The position numbers were made by a program, and so were the translations under genes. A stretch of 37,962 nucleotides of DNA from a virus: positions 1-37,962 of IMG/VR virus record IMGVR_UViG_3300043419_000594. One strand, 5' to 3'. This document shows, piece after piece, positions 8,804 to 18,042 of the stretch. Numbering within the stretch: position 1 is the first letter of the stretch; each line of letters opens with the position of its first letter. A model generated the notes under the pieces. That model was not told where the DNA came from, did not search any database, and saw only the letters and a program-made list of their open reading frames with translations.

Positions 8804-9210
8804 TACTCATCACTTCCATACTTGTTAAATGTGTCTTGAGCAGCCTTCCAAGCACCAAGGTCATTCATTGATGGAATAAGTCCTTCTGCAAGTCTTTCCT
8901 TTTGCTCAGAATACTCTTCTTCTGAAATTCTTGTTAGCCCTGGGACAAATATGCAATTGCCATCTCCTGGATCACCATAGTAAATTGCTGCTTCACGTAA
9001 CTTTGCAATTTGTGATATATCGCCCTTCATTGACTCAATATTTAAAACTGACCCAGTGCCATCTGTGAACCACTTTCCATTAGCCTTTTTGTATACGTAA
9101 AGACCCCAATCATAGTGCTTTTCAATAATCTTTGCACGGGATTCTCCTACCTGCCCTTTCATTTTGGGAAGTGGCTTTTTACCTTTTTTGTTTGGATTTT
9201 CTAGATTCAT
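8803..9210 (-). CDS. Small conserved phage protein before portal
   Basis: This encodes 135 residues from the ATG at 9210. A start two codons upstream (9216) is possible, but the extended -10 element TGG-TATACT ends 7 bp before 9210, which would make 9210 the first base of a leaderless mRNA. The N-terminus is basic (Lys-rich, KKGKKPLPKMKG), followed by an alpha/beta body ending in short helices (EEYSEQKERLAEGL). It is the first gene of the head operon, a slot often held by a small terminase-associated or portal-adjacent protein. No known motif was identified. Confidence 0.55.
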   Translation of the reverse strand: MNLENPNKKGKKPLPKMKGQVGESRAKIIEKHYDWGLYVYKKANGKWFTDGTGSVLNIESMKGDISQIAKLREAAIYYGDPGDGNCIFVPGLTRISEEEYSEQKERLAEGLIPSMNDLGAWKAAQDTFNKYGSDE

Positions 9211-9217
9211 AACCATA

Positions 9218-9226
9218 AGTATACCA
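9218..9226 (-). promoter_or_regulatory. Extended -10 promoter (leaderless) for head operon
   Basis: On the minus strand TGG-TATACT is followed by 7 bp and then the ATG at 9210. There is no Shine-Dalgarno sequence. This is the same layout found before several tail genes, so the head operon probably starts here as a leaderless transcript. Confidence 0.6.
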
Positions 9227-9228
9227 TA

Positions 9229-12200
9229 TTAAACTGGATCGACTACGACTTGGCTCCAACTAATATCCGAATACCCAGTATATTTATAGTTTCCAAACCT
9301 TAAAACCTTGCTATCATCCACTATTATTTTATTAGTTCCCGTATAACTCTTATAGACTTCTGACGGGTTTACACCATAGTAACTTGTTTCAGATAAAACA
9401 AGCACTTTATTCCAGTTAAATGAGCCAGTATTCCAGAATTTCCAATCCAAATCTGTAGAATTAAGGACTTTAACCCTGAACCATGGCCTTTCAGATACGT
9501 TCTGTACCTCCTGAAGGTTTGTTGACTGATAGAAGGATATATTATTGAATAGGAGTGGACCAGTTAGTCTAATTGCCCCCTCAAAATATGAGAAGTCTAG
9601 ACTATCTGAAAAACTAATTCCTAGAAATCCCCAATCTTGTAAAGTCACGACTGGCTCTTTTACAATTTTTCCATTCCAGTAAAATCCTATTCCATTCTGA
9701 ACAAGCCCAGTCTTTGTATCAATTGCATAAATTTTTGCTCGTCTTCCACTTGGATCACAGGCAACAAGATAAAATTTAATATAAGACCCTTTGCTTTCTA
9801 TTTCAAAAATCTGTGTTGGGGCATATGGGAAGTAATCTCCATCAAACCTAATTGCAAGTTGCATTGCAATAACCTTAAAACCTTCTGCTCTGCTTGTGTT
9901 AATTGGAACCATGAGTCCCCTATTAACTAGTGGATCGTATGTTCCCTTTAACTGAATTCCACTAGTCTTGGTTAAATAAAGATATGGAGAAGATGAGTTG
10001 TAAATTGAAAACGGGTTATTCTTTTTAAAGTTATAATAAATTCCAGTTTTTGTATATGGATATATAGGTATTCCAAATCTTGTACCAATCGGACTTGCAT
10101 CTGACTCATTTAATGCCTGAGATGCATAAGACATATTTTTAATGCTTACATTCTTTATTTGAGAATTTGTTACATTGATATCTATGTGAGTGACTATTGA
10201 TAAATCATTAAAATCAACACCAGAGGGTGGGTAGATAATCATATTATCAACAACTTCATACTTAGTTGTCATCCAGTCAGATCCTGGGATTAATACACCA
10301 TTTCTAGAAGGCCTCTCAATTTTAGTAAAGTATGCAGATGTTGCATTTGCTCCAAGTTCGGTATATTGAAATGTTACATATGTCTTTACAATTGATCCAT
10401 CAGTATCGTATCTGTAGTCTTTTGAAACCTTATTCTTTAGATCTTCATAATCATTGTACCCAGTAAATAGATAGTTGTCTAATGACTCATAAGTCCTTTG
10501 AACTGGTGCGCCATACTGATTAGCAAGGTCCCCATAGGTCCAGTCAACTGGATCTGTTTCAATGGCAATTGTCTTTGTTGGTATAGGATAATTAATATTA
10601 AACTGTATAAAATCAAGGTCAAAATACTGATCGCCCCTCTTATCAAAAACAGACTCTGCAAAATATGTCAGAGGAAGACTATCTTCCCAGTAAGCATTTG
10701 CTGCAACAGCAAGAGCATAGTTATCAAATAAAATGTCTGGAACCAGAGTATAACTTGCCGTATGCTCTATCAGAAAATCTTCTTCTAAAAGCACAACTCC
10801 CCCACCAGAGATTGCTCCTGGGTATGTATCTGTTGATCCTCCATAAGGCGGTAGAGAAGTTGTATCTATACCTGCATCAATATCAACTACTTCATTGTTT
10901 TGATAAACAAAAAACAGGTCTTCATTAAGTTTTGGGACACCAACTTCGTTGAACAAATTTTTAATTTTTTGAAAATTATACTTTGTTGAAAATCCAACGT
11001 TATAGATCTTGCCAGTAAACGTTCCCGTATTATTCTTGTCTCCTCCAACATACATTCTTAGGTCTGCTAAAGATCCAAAAAAGTCTGAAGCAGGGTTTCC
11101 AAATATTTCTACAAACTTAGGAATGTTAATGCCTGCTTCAAAGAATTCATTGCTATTCAAAATTTCAGAAGTGTATAAAGTTTCTGATTGACCATTTGTG
11201 CTTATAATATATTTTAATGTGTTATCTTCTACCTGTATTTTAAAGTAATTAGATGTATTTTCTTTTTCAATTTTAAAAAGTATTTGTGGCGATGACACAT
11301 TAGCCTTTAATTGAAAACATCCATAAAATGCAGAGATTGGAGTTTTTAAAAGGTCAAAGTTCTCAAAGAATAAATAGCCAGAAACGGCGCTCCACGAATC
11401 ATTAGGTCTAAGTGAAAAATATTCCTTATCATCATAAAAAAAGTTATTCGTGTCTTCTGTGTTATTAATAATTCTGTTATCTTCAAACAATTCTGAACTT
11501 GTTCTAGAAGAAAGAACTACCTCTGGAAGTGGGTGAGATATTGCTGAAAGAGATCTGTTTGCTGTTGATATATTATCACTAAAGCCTTGATTCCAAGACC
11601 CTGTTTTTGGATAAGAGTAATTTGCTGTATAGTCTGCAAACGAATAATCTATAGCAACAGATGTTCCGCTATACGATGTATTAATGTTTTCTGGAACCTC
11701 AACACCTTGACCAAAAACATACCTTCTTTTTGCCACTTGACTAGCAACTAAGTATGGATAGATTCCAACGCAATCTACATCTATTGGAGACACATCTTCG
11801 TATGCATAAAATCCAATCCAATCCTGGTCTTTATTACTAGTATTTAACTTTGATGGAAGGTTAGCCAACTCTTGTGAATATGGTATCGAAATTACCTCAT
11901 CACCATTGATTAAAAGAGATGCGCTATCTTTACCTACCTTTAGGTGAACAAGCATTGGCCTGGTCCACTCGCCAATGTAATTTGTTTTATACTCATTTCC
12001 AATTTTTAAACCAATTGCAGGACCATCAACATAAATTCCATCTGTGGATCCGATTGGTCCAATTATTCTCTTTATGTTGTTTGTGTATGAGTTTACTCTT
12101 AACCACGTTTCTAAAGTATACTGTTTATATTGTCCAGAAGCGTTGAGCATTCCAGATCCAGGTATAATCAGGGACGGCATAACTCCATTGTCATAGAGTG

Positions 12201-12969
12201 TTGTATGCCCAGTAGTTCCATAAACCAAAGGAATTCCAGAATTTTTTGCCTTTAACATTTTATCAGAAGAAAGATAGTAACCATTTAGTTCTTGTAATCC
12301 GTAGCATTTTGCAACAATTCCATCTTGTGGAGCAATAGAAATATTTGACGGAATGCTAACAGGATTTACTCCAAGAGAAGTTGAAGAAAACTCTTCCGAC
12401 CACTGTCCCAGAGTTACTCCATTTACTCTAAAAGCATGCTCTACTTCTTCGTCTCCAACAAAATTAATTTTAAAAACAATCCTGATTGCTGAATCATCTA
12501 CTGGTATATCAAATGTTTCTGATATAAATATCCAATTATTATTTACTATTGTGTCAAAATTCTTTACATGTCTTATTTGGGTTTCGCTAGTTTTGTCAGT
12601 GTACTGATACCCTATTGAAAACCCTGTAATATAAGAACTTTCTGAATAAAAGTACCCTCCAACAGAAAATGTGCCTAGGTATTCATTTAGATCTTTTATA
12701 TTTATAATCTCTGGGCTTAAAGCAGTTATAGAGGCAGTTTTTGTAGGTATCTGATTTGCAGTAATCTTGCCAACATAACTATTGATAAATGGTTCACCTA
12801 TAGATTCAGTATACTCTGATGCAGTACCGCCAAAAATTCTCCAAGAGGAAAGATCTCTTTGCTCTTCTGATATTAGAGAAATGTAGTCAGCATTGTCATC
12901 AAGAGCCCACAAACCTATTGGGTGTTCTGCAAACACCTTTTCTGCATATAGGTTTGATGGAGTAGACAT
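9229..12969 (-). CDS. Large minor tail protein with LamG-like domain
   Basis: This encodes 1246 residues, the largest gene in the window. It is beta-rich and Asn, Ser, Thr and Tyr rich, with several jelly-roll-like segments. The region around residues 270-400 has the pattern of a concanavalin/LamG fold (YTLETWLRVNSYTNNIKRI, then IGLKIGNEY, then SLLINGDEVISIPYS). A second such region appears near residues 540-650, and a third near 1050-1140. Proteins of this kind form tail-tip or side-fibre appendages that bind surface glycans. It precedes the head operon directly. The call as a virion protein is firm; the exact location in the tail is inferred. Confidence 0.65.
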   Translation of the reverse strand: MSTPSNLYAEKVFAEHPIGLWALDDNADYISLISEEQRDLSSWRIFGGTASEYTESIGEPFINSYVGKITANQIPTKTASITALSPEIINIKDLNEYLGTFSVGGYFYSESSYITGFSIGYQYTDKTSETQIRHVKNFDTIVNNNWIFISETFDIPVDDSAIRIVFKINFVGDEEVEHAFRVNGVTLGQWSEEFSSTSLGVNPVSIPSNISIAPQDGIVAKCYGLQELNGYYLSSDKMLKAKNSGIPLVYGTTGHTTLYDNGVMPSLIIPGSGMLNASGQYKQYTLETWLRVNSYTNNIKRIIGPIGSTDGIYVDGPAIGLKIGNEYKTNYIGEWTRPMLVHLKVGKDSASLLINGDEVISIPYSQELANLPSKLNTSNKDQDWIGFYAYEDVSPIDVDCVGIYPYLVASQVAKRRYVFGQGVEVPENINTSYSGTSVAIDYSFADYTANYSYPKTGSWNQGFSDNISTANRSLSAISHPLPEVVLSSRTSSELFEDNRIINNTEDTNNFFYDDKEYFSLRPNDSWSAVSGYLFFENFDLLKTPISAFYGCFQLKANVSSPQILFKIEKENTSNYFKIQVEDNTLKYIISTNGQSETLYTSEILNSNEFFEAGINIPKFVEIFGNPASDFFGSLADLRMYVGGDKNNTGTFTGKIYNVGFSTKYNFQKIKNLFNEVGVPKLNEDLFFVYQNNEVVDIDAGIDTTSLPPYGGSTDTYPGAISGGGVVLLEEDFLIEHTASYTLVPDILFDNYALAVAANAYWEDSLPLTYFAESVFDKRGDQYFDLDFIQFNINYPIPTKTIAIETDPVDWTYGDLANQYGAPVQRTYESLDNYLFTGYNDYEDLKNKVSKDYRYDTDGSIVKTYVTFQYTELGANATSAYFTKIERPSRNGVLIPGSDWMTTKYEVVDNMIIYPPSGVDFNDLSIVTHIDINVTNSQIKNVSIKNMSYASQALNESDASPIGTRFGIPIYPYTKTGIYYNFKKNNPFSIYNSSSPYLYLTKTSGIQLKGTYDPLVNRGLMVPINTSRAEGFKVIAMQLAIRFDGDYFPYAPTQIFEIESKGSYIKFYLVACDPSGRRAKIYAIDTKTGLVQNGIGFYWNGKIVKEPVVTLQDWGFLGISFSDSLDFSYFEGAIRLTGPLLFNNISFYQSTNLQEVQNVSERPWFRVKVLNSTDLDWKFWNTGSFNWNKVLVLSETSYYGVNPSEVYKSYTGTNKIIVDDSKVLRFGNYKYTGYSDISWSQVVVDPV

Positions 12970-12978
12970 TATAGGTCT

Positions 12979-12987
12979 ATTTTACCA
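12979..12987 (-). promoter_or_regulatory. Extended -10 element for large tail protein gene
   Basis: TGG-TAAAAT on the minus strand lies 9 bp before the ATG at 12969, with no ribosome site between them. The mRNA leader would be at most about 3 nt. It is a weaker match than the TATAAT copies. Confidence 0.45.
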
Positions 12988-12994
12988 CAGAAGA

Positions 12995-15028
12995 CTACTT
13001 ATTTATTTTAATTTCACAGTAGTCTGTTGTACAATATGCTTCGCCTTGAGCCTCAAGATTGTCCACACCGTCGTAAATTGCACCGAAGTCAATATGCTTT
13101 AACTTGCCAATATATGACTCATACTCTTCTTCGGTAATCTGAGTATATGGCTGCTGAGGGTAAACAGTATTTCCCATTGGAAGGAATGAAACTGCTTTTA
13201 GTTGTCCTTCATACATATGGAGCGCTGGAACAACATGCTTTGACTCTGTTTCCTTATCAAATGAAAGTGTTACAGAAACACCATTATCAGACCAGTACTT
13301 CTGAGCAGTTGCAGCAAGTGCAATCTTCTCAAACAGTGTTACATCCTTTTCAGATCTTGGATGACCTGACTTAATTGGGAAGTAGACTACTGATGTGTTT
13401 GCTGAAACTACGTCATCTTCAATTGTGTACCCTGCTGCTTTGAACAAGTGTATCATTGGATCTGTGTTTCCAAATCGAACTGCACGAAGGAAGAAGTTTC
13501 CTCCAGGACCCCAGTGAACTCCAGGAGTTGCACCAGAAAGAATTGAAACTGACCCTGATGGCTTAACTGTTGTTACACGAATTGATTCACGAACACATAG
13601 CCACTCTGAGTACTGGTGGTCATAGTGACGAATCTTGTTGTATCCTTCATCCATCCACTCACGGACAACTGGCAAACCCTTTTGATCTGCAAATGATGCA
13701 ATACCTGTAAGTGATGTACCAATGCGACGGTTGCGCTGCATGATACCGTTTGTTTGTGGCCAATGTGTTGGAACAAGCGTTACAGTCTTTCCATAAAGGT
13801 ATGCAAACTTCAGGGTACGCAGGAAGTCCTCCTTGGATTCATGACGATTTAGGTGAACTTCTACAAGAGTACAAAGTTCGTACGACTCCAATGGCTGCTC
13901 CGCACATGGGTTAAATCCCATCACACGATAATCCTTACCGTCTGGCGCATCCTTTAGTCTTCCATAATTACGAGCAACATCAAGCCAGATAAACCCTGGC
14001 TCTCCGTTTTCTGTAACTAAATCTACATAGTCTTCGTACTTTGTTCCTACTTCTGCTGAAATAGAATTATTAGACATCCATGCCCAGCCTGGGTTTTCTG
14101 GATCAAAAGAGTTACGCTCTGGGAACATCTCTGAATTCTTTAGGTTCATAAATGTTTCATCACCTGCGGTACCCAAAGCAAGGGTTGCTGAGCGACGGAC
14201 GTTACCTGAAACGACACAAGTGCCGATCAAGTTTACTAGGTCTACGATAGCACGAGAGTCTAGCGTTTCTCCGCTTCTAGAGCCGATTACACGGTCTATT
14301 TGGTCATGCAACTTAATAAGAGGTGCAGGTCCTGATGCAACGCCTCCAAAGCCCTTAATAGGTGCTCCAAGAGGTCTGATTAGGCCATAGTTAAACTTTT
14401 GAATACTTTGATTTGGTCTTAGGTAAGAGTTAATGAGAAGTCGTACTGACTCCACCCAGCCCTCACGAGTGTCTGGAATTTCAAAGATCTGTTCTGGTTC
14501 TGTTGGGGAGTAGATTGCAAAATTCTTATCCTGTCCCACTGTATCAAATCCTACACCAATGCCAAGCATCAATGCATCCATAACCCAAGCAAATAGGGCT
14601 CCTGGATCATTCTTATCAAGGTCCTTGGTAGATACCATTGCACAGTTTTGCAGTGCTGCTGAGTTCTTCTTCTCCATTGTCATAGGAGTTCCAAATGCCC
14701 ACATGCCTCGTCCTGGAGGTGTCCACTTTAGTTCAAACATTCTCTGGAAGGCTTCCTGTGCTGACTTCTGAGCCTTATAGTCATTCCACGGAAGGCGGTT
14801 TTCTTTAGCATGATTTTTTTGTACTGAGTACATGCCCTCAATTACACGACGACATACTTCGTGCCAACGCTCCTTAGTTCCATCTTCCTTCATTCGAGAA
14901 TAAGTACGTATAAAAGTAATTTCTCCAAGTGAGTTTTCTGCTGCATCCTTAAAACCAAATGGACTCTCTGTATTTTTGTACTTTTCTACAAAATCTTCTG
15001 GAAGTCTAAAACTAAAAAAATCTGACAT
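12995..15028 (-). CDS. nrdJ: Adenosylcobalamin-dependent ribonucleoside-triphosphate reductase (class II)
   Basis: This encodes 677 residues, reducing ribonucleotides to deoxyribonucleotides with a vitamin B12 cofactor and no oxygen requirement. In the monomeric family (Lactobacillus leichmannii RTPR) the key residues are C119, C408-x-E410, C419 and the C-terminal pair C731/C736. Here the equivalents are C129 (in LQNCAMVS), C375-A-E377, C386 and C666/C671, with the same internal spacing. The NPC-EQPLES-ELC signature is intact, so the enzyme should be active. An AAAGGA ribosome site precedes the ATG and an extended -10 lies further upstream. Its location among virion genes is unusual. Confidence 0.95.
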   Translation of the reverse strand: MSDFFSFRLPEDFVEKYKNTESPFGFKDAAENSLGEITFIRTYSRMKEDGTKERWHEVCRRVIEGMYSVQKNHAKENRLPWNDYKAQKSAQEAFQRMFELKWTPPGRGMWAFGTPMTMEKKNSAALQNCAMVSTKDLDKNDPGALFAWVMDALMLGIGVGFDTVGQDKNFAIYSPTEPEQIFEIPDTREGWVESVRLLINSYLRPNQSIQKFNYGLIRPLGAPIKGFGGVASGPAPLIKLHDQIDRVIGSRSGETLDSRAIVDLVNLIGTCVVSGNVRRSATLALGTAGDETFMNLKNSEMFPERNSFDPENPGWAWMSNNSISAEVGTKYEDYVDLVTENGEPGFIWLDVARNYGRLKDAPDGKDYRVMGFNPCAEQPLESYELCTLVEVHLNRHESKEDFLRTLKFAYLYGKTVTLVPTHWPQTNGIMQRNRRIGTSLTGIASFADQKGLPVVREWMDEGYNKIRHYDHQYSEWLCVRESIRVTTVKPSGSVSILSGATPGVHWGPGGNFFLRAVRFGNTDPMIHLFKAAGYTIEDDVVSANTSVVYFPIKSGHPRSEKDVTLFEKIALAATAQKYWSDNGVSVTLSFDKETESKHVVPALHMYEGQLKAVSFLPMGNTVYPQQPYTQITEEEYESYIGKLKHIDFGAIYDGVDNLEAQGEAYCTTDYCEIKINK

Positions 15029-15061
15029 GTGTATCGTCCTTTCAAAAACGGAATAGTCTTA

Positions 15062-15070
15062 ATTATAGCA
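15062..15070 (-). promoter_or_regulatory. Extended -10 promoter of the reductase gene
   Basis: TGC-TATAAT on the minus strand, 34 bp upstream of the ATG at 15028, with an AAAGGA ribosome site in the leader. The segment TGCTATAATTAA is identical to the promoter of the next gene upstream (15853-15861). A stem (15070-15077 with 15087-15094) overlaps the spacer and may end the upstream transcript. Confidence 0.6.
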
Positions 15071-15117
15071 GAGTTTTTGAAAAAGCAAAACTCTACCTAA
15101 ATGTATTGTTGAGAGTT

Positions 15118-15831
15118 TTACTTAAAGATCTTCTTTTGCCAAAACTTAAGTCTATAACCATTTTGGAAAGTAGATCTAACTTTATTGCTTTGCTCTTCCA
15201 CCTTTTTTGTTGAAAAGTTTTTATCTAACTCCATTGTCCACTCTTCTCTTTTAAATGGAAAAATTTGAGACATTGGAGTACCTTGCTTTATAGTACCTTT
15301 AAAATTCTTTTTTACTAGGAATGAGAGATGTCCGTCAGTAAAATAATTATCAGTATCAACAACCGCATCTATAGCCTTTAATGGAGATGGTCCCTGATGC
15401 ATTGGACTTGTAAAGAATGTGCTATACCCAGGATCAGTCTGAACCATCCATGTAGGATGAATTCTCAAAATCTTGTTGCAATAGATATCTTTATCTATTG
15501 GTAAATGCGAAACCTGCTCCTGAGAATGTTCACTTATAAGTAATGAGAAATACTTATTCATAGCAGCAGGAAGTTGAATATTAACATTTCCATCAGTTGT
15601 ATCTATGTATATATCACATGGAACCTTTAGCATATACCCCATTGCCATTGCATCAAAAAAGGCTTGGCACTTTTTTACAGTTAGCCTCATAACGCCTCTA
15701 TCAGGGATATCACTTCCCGATATCGCTGGTTGCTCTTTGTACCATGTAGGAACATTTTTTGTAGCCTGTTCTGGCTCTGGAACAATATTGGTCAACTGAG
15801 GATACATCTGAAGGAATCTAACAGTATTCAT
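15118..15831 (-). CDS. Conserved phage protein of unknown function
   Basis: This encodes 237 residues with a GAAAGG ribosome site and its own promoter. The N-terminal VPTWYKEQP motif, the central LRIHPTWMVQTDPGYSTFF segment, the VVDTDNYFTDGHLSF segment and GTPMSQIFPFKREEW near residue 195 recall an uncharacterised family (possibly DUF6065-like) of beta-sandwich proteins. That family link is from memory and is tentative. The last 40 residues are basic. It sits upstream of the reductase, each gene having its own near-identical promoter, which hints at joint expression. No function is assigned. Confidence 0.6.
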   Translation of the reverse strand: MNTVRFLQMYPQLTNIVPEPEQATKNVPTWYKEQPAISGSDIPDRGVMRLTVKKCQAFFDAMAMGYMLKVPCDIYIDTTDGNVNIQLPAAMNKYFSLLISEHSQEQVSHLPIDKDIYCNKILRIHPTWMVQTDPGYSTFFTSPMHQGPSPLKAIDAVVDTDNYFTDGHLSFLVKKNFKGTIKQGTPMSQIFPFKREEWTMELDKNFSTKKVEEQSNKVRSTFQNGYRLKFWQKKIFK

Positions 15832-15852
15832 ACAAGCCTTTCGTTTATATTA

Positions 15853-15861
15853 ATTATAGCA
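15853..15861 (-). promoter_or_regulatory. Extended -10 promoter
   Basis: TGC-TATAAT on the minus strand, 22 bp before the ATG at 15831, with GAAAGG in the leader. It shares a 12-base identity (TGCTATAATTAA) with the reductase promoter. Confidence 0.6.
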
Positions 15862-15863
15862 CA

Positions 15864-16280
15864 TTAAAGGTCTTGCCACAAATTTAAATCTTGCATTTCA
15901 AGAAGATAGGATGGAGCAACATAAAAATATGGCAACTCTTGATCAACTTCTACAGTTGTCGAGTTCTTTGTTCCACCATACATAATTAGAAGTTCAGTGT
16001 CTTTTGGCTCAACCTCAATAACATCGTCCTCTATATAAATGCTTTCTACAACTTTTCCATTTTTATTTAAATAAATCTTGCCATAAAAAGATAGATCGTT
16101 TTTTGAACCAGATGTAAACTTCATATCATTGTTTTGAGAAAGCATCTTTTCATTAGAAAATAAAAGTTTATACTCTTGCTTTTTATAATTTATTTTATTT
16201 TCTTTACAAAGATATTCTACTAGTTCTTTTATTGTGCTATTAATATCTTTTTTAATATCAGAAACCAAATAATGGATCAT
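15864..16280 (-). CDS. Hypothetical protein
   Basis: This encodes 138 residues. The ATG overlaps the stop codon of the upstream gene (ATGA) and is served by AGGAGGG inside that gene. The N-terminal 55 residues are helical and Lys rich (SDIKKDINSTIKELVEYL); the rest alternates short strands and ends in an aromatic-rich tail. No domain was recognised. Coupling to the GNAT-like gene suggests a shared role. Confidence 0.55.
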   Translation of the reverse strand: MIHYLVSDIKKDINSTIKELVEYLCKENKINYKKQEYKLLFSNEKMLSQNNDMKFTSGSKNDLSFYGKIYLNKNGKVVESIYIEDDVIEVEPKDTELLIMYGGTKNSTTVEVDQELPYFYVAPSYLLEMQDLNLWQDL

Positions 16281-16795
16281 TCTGTAACCCTCCTACCAAA
16301 GAACACATATGGATAAACAGGTTGTTCAAAATACTTGCTTTGCATGTGAAAACCTTCCTCTGGCTTTGCATCCTCATATGGGTGGTTTACCATTTTAGCA
16401 GCATTTGCAAATGCTTTATTTCCAAATTCATTGCCTCCAGAATGCACGATTGTTTGCTTAAATAAATGCTTAATCATTGTTATTCCATAGGCTATTCCAC
16501 TACTAGCGATTCCCTTTTGTCTTAAGTGTGGAGATACAAATACCCTACCTGTTGAGGCATTGCCAGTGCCATCATCTTTTCCAAATATGCAGTACCCATC
16601 TGGGTAATCATTTAGAATATGATCTGAGATACACAGAGTCCCACTTGGATATTTATCATTAAAGTATACCCCACCTATACCACGAATATTAGGATTTGGA
16701 TGATTTTCAAATAGAACATAGAAGAACCAAGAACCCTCTAACTCTTTTGGATATTCAATGTCTGTGAATTTTGAAGTATCAACAACACGAATCAT
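16277..16795 (-). CDS. GNAT-like N-acetyltransferase candidate
   Basis: This encodes 172 residues. The core reads as an acetyl-CoA-binding GNAT fold: strands GSWFFYVLFEN and GGVYFND, then STGRVFVSPHLRQKGIAS near residues 82-99, where RQKGIAS resembles the R/Q-x-x-G-x-G/A pyrophosphate loop, followed by a helix and a strand. It starts just after the stop of the FN3/Hint protein with no clear ribosome site, so it depends on coupling. The substrate is unknown. The loop is imperfect, so the call is tentative. Confidence 0.5.
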   Translation of the reverse strand: MIRVVDTSKFTDIEYPKELEGSWFFYVLFENHPNPNIRGIGGVYFNDKYPSGTLCISDHILNDYPDGYCIFGKDDGTGNASTGRVFVSPHLRQKGIASSGIAYGITMIKHLFKQTIVHSGGNEFGNKAFANAAKMVNHPYEDAKPEEGFHMQSKYFEQPVYPYVFFGRRVTE

Positions 16796-16800
16796 CGCTG

Positions 16801-18042
16801 TTAGTTTTCTATTTGATAGCCGTCGTAAACTAAGAAATGATCTGTGTAGAACATGTCATACGGTTCGCAGTTGATAGATATAACCTCGTGTGCAATATCT
16901 GAAATGATTAGTTCAGTTATAGGTGTCCAAGTATTTGTGTCTGCAGACCACAACTGATCTGTATCCAAAAGTTCATTGCTTGGAACCATTCTAGCAATGT
17001 CATCTCTCTTTACAAGCATTGTGTGAGATCCTGAGTAAAATTCTCCATTTACAGATACAGACTGTGATGCCTGAGATGTTCCCAAACCAACAATTGTTGT
17101 TACCTTGTCAGGAACCATTGCAAGGTTTGCTGGGTCCCCTGTCCAATTTGCAACATCTTGTAGTGTAAAGTTCATTCCTAATCCAGGAATTTCTGTAGAA
17201 ACAAGTTGATCGCCTACCTTAAGGTTTGATGCCTGGGTATATCCTTCTGTAGTTAAAACTAGCGTATGAAGACTGATAGACTTGTAGTACGCTCCAAATG
17301 CTCCGAACGCACCAAATGCTCCGAATGCTCCGAAGGCACCAAACGCTCCGAAGGCACCAAATGCTCCGAAGGCACCGAACGCACCGAATGCACCGAAGGC
17401 ACCGAACGCACCGAATGCACCGAAGGCGCCAAATGCTCCGAATGCAGCAAATGTTGTAGTTACAGATCCTGAAGGAGAGGATGTTGCTGAATTACCATTA
17501 GCATTTGTAGCATACACAGTGTATGTCTGTGCTGTTCCCTGCTCCTGTGAAAGACTTACAGAAGTTCCTGAAGTATCTCCAGACTTACCGTCATCAGATG
17601 CCCAGTGATAGTTGCTAATAGCCTTTCCACCATTTGCTGGTGCAGACCAAGAAACTGAGTCTGTTCCTGCTGATGGGGAAGATGCTGATGGGGCAGATGG
17701 CGTTGCTGGAACAGTCGTTGCAGTAATGCTATTGGATGAACCAGATGCTGAAGATGTTCCATACTGATTTGTTGCTGTTACTGTAAAAATATAATCAGTT
17801 GCTGATTGTAAACCAGTGACAGTGACAGGAGATGAGGACCCAGTGCCTGTATATCCTCCAGGAGAAGATGTAACAGTGAAAGATGTTGCCGCATTTCTTG
17901 GATCAGCAGTAAATGTTACTGTTGCTGCACCATTGTTATATGGGCGATTTGTTCCAACATCTGTTGCTGTTCCAATTGTTGGTGTGTATGGTGCCAAGAA
18001 GTCATTTGCTCCCTGACTCATTCTACCTGCTTGCTTTGACAT
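16801..18042 (-). CDS. FN3 / (FGA)n / Hint-domain virion protein
   Basis: This encodes 413 residues with an AGAGGAGA ribosome site. Residues about 20-195 form two fibronectin type III-like modules (AATSFTVTSSPGG and SVSWSAPANGGKAISNYHW). Residues about 200-251 are 17 perfect FGA tripeptides. From about 254 a Hint (intein/hedgehog-type) domain follows: block A SISLHTLVLTTEGY with Ser in place of the first Cys, LKVGDQLVS, a block-B-like YSGSHTMLV, and a final DHFLVYDGYQIEN ending in Asn at the stop codon. A self-processing step, such as cleavage or ester formation at the Ser, is possible. FN3 repeats point to display on the particle. Confidence 0.75.
   Translation of the reverse strand: MSKQAGRMSQGANDFLAPYTPTIGTATDVGTNRPYNNGAATVTFTADPRNAATSFTVTSSPGGYTGTGSSSPVTVTGLQSATDYIFTVTATNQYGTSSASGSSNSITATTVPATPSAPSASSPSAGTDSVSWSAPANGGKAISNYHWASDDGKSGDTSGTSVSLSQEQGTAQTYTVYATNANGNSATSSPSGSVTTTFAAFGAFGAFGAFGAFGAFGAFGAFGAFGAFGAFGAFGAFGAFGAFGAFGAFGAYYKSISLHTLVLTTEGYTQASNLKVGDQLVSTEIPGLGMNFTLQDVANWTGDPANLAMVPDKVTTIVGLGTSQASQSVSVNGEFYSGSHTMLVKRDDIARMVPSNELLDTDQLWSADTNTWTPITELIISDIAHEVISINCEPYDMFYTDHFLVYDGYQIEN
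17291..17443 (-). repeat. 17 tandem 9-bp units encoding Phe-Gly-Ala
   Basis: Seventeen back-to-back 9-base units (variants of gctccgaat and gcaccgaag on the plus strand) encode one FGA each. Units differ almost only at third codon positions, so the peptide is kept while the DNA drifts. Unit number is likely to vary through slippage. Confidence 0.9.

Noticed and set aside
17266-17472. Plus-strand frame over the FGA repeat
   Set aside because: It is the antisense shadow of the FGA tract, with no ribosome site.
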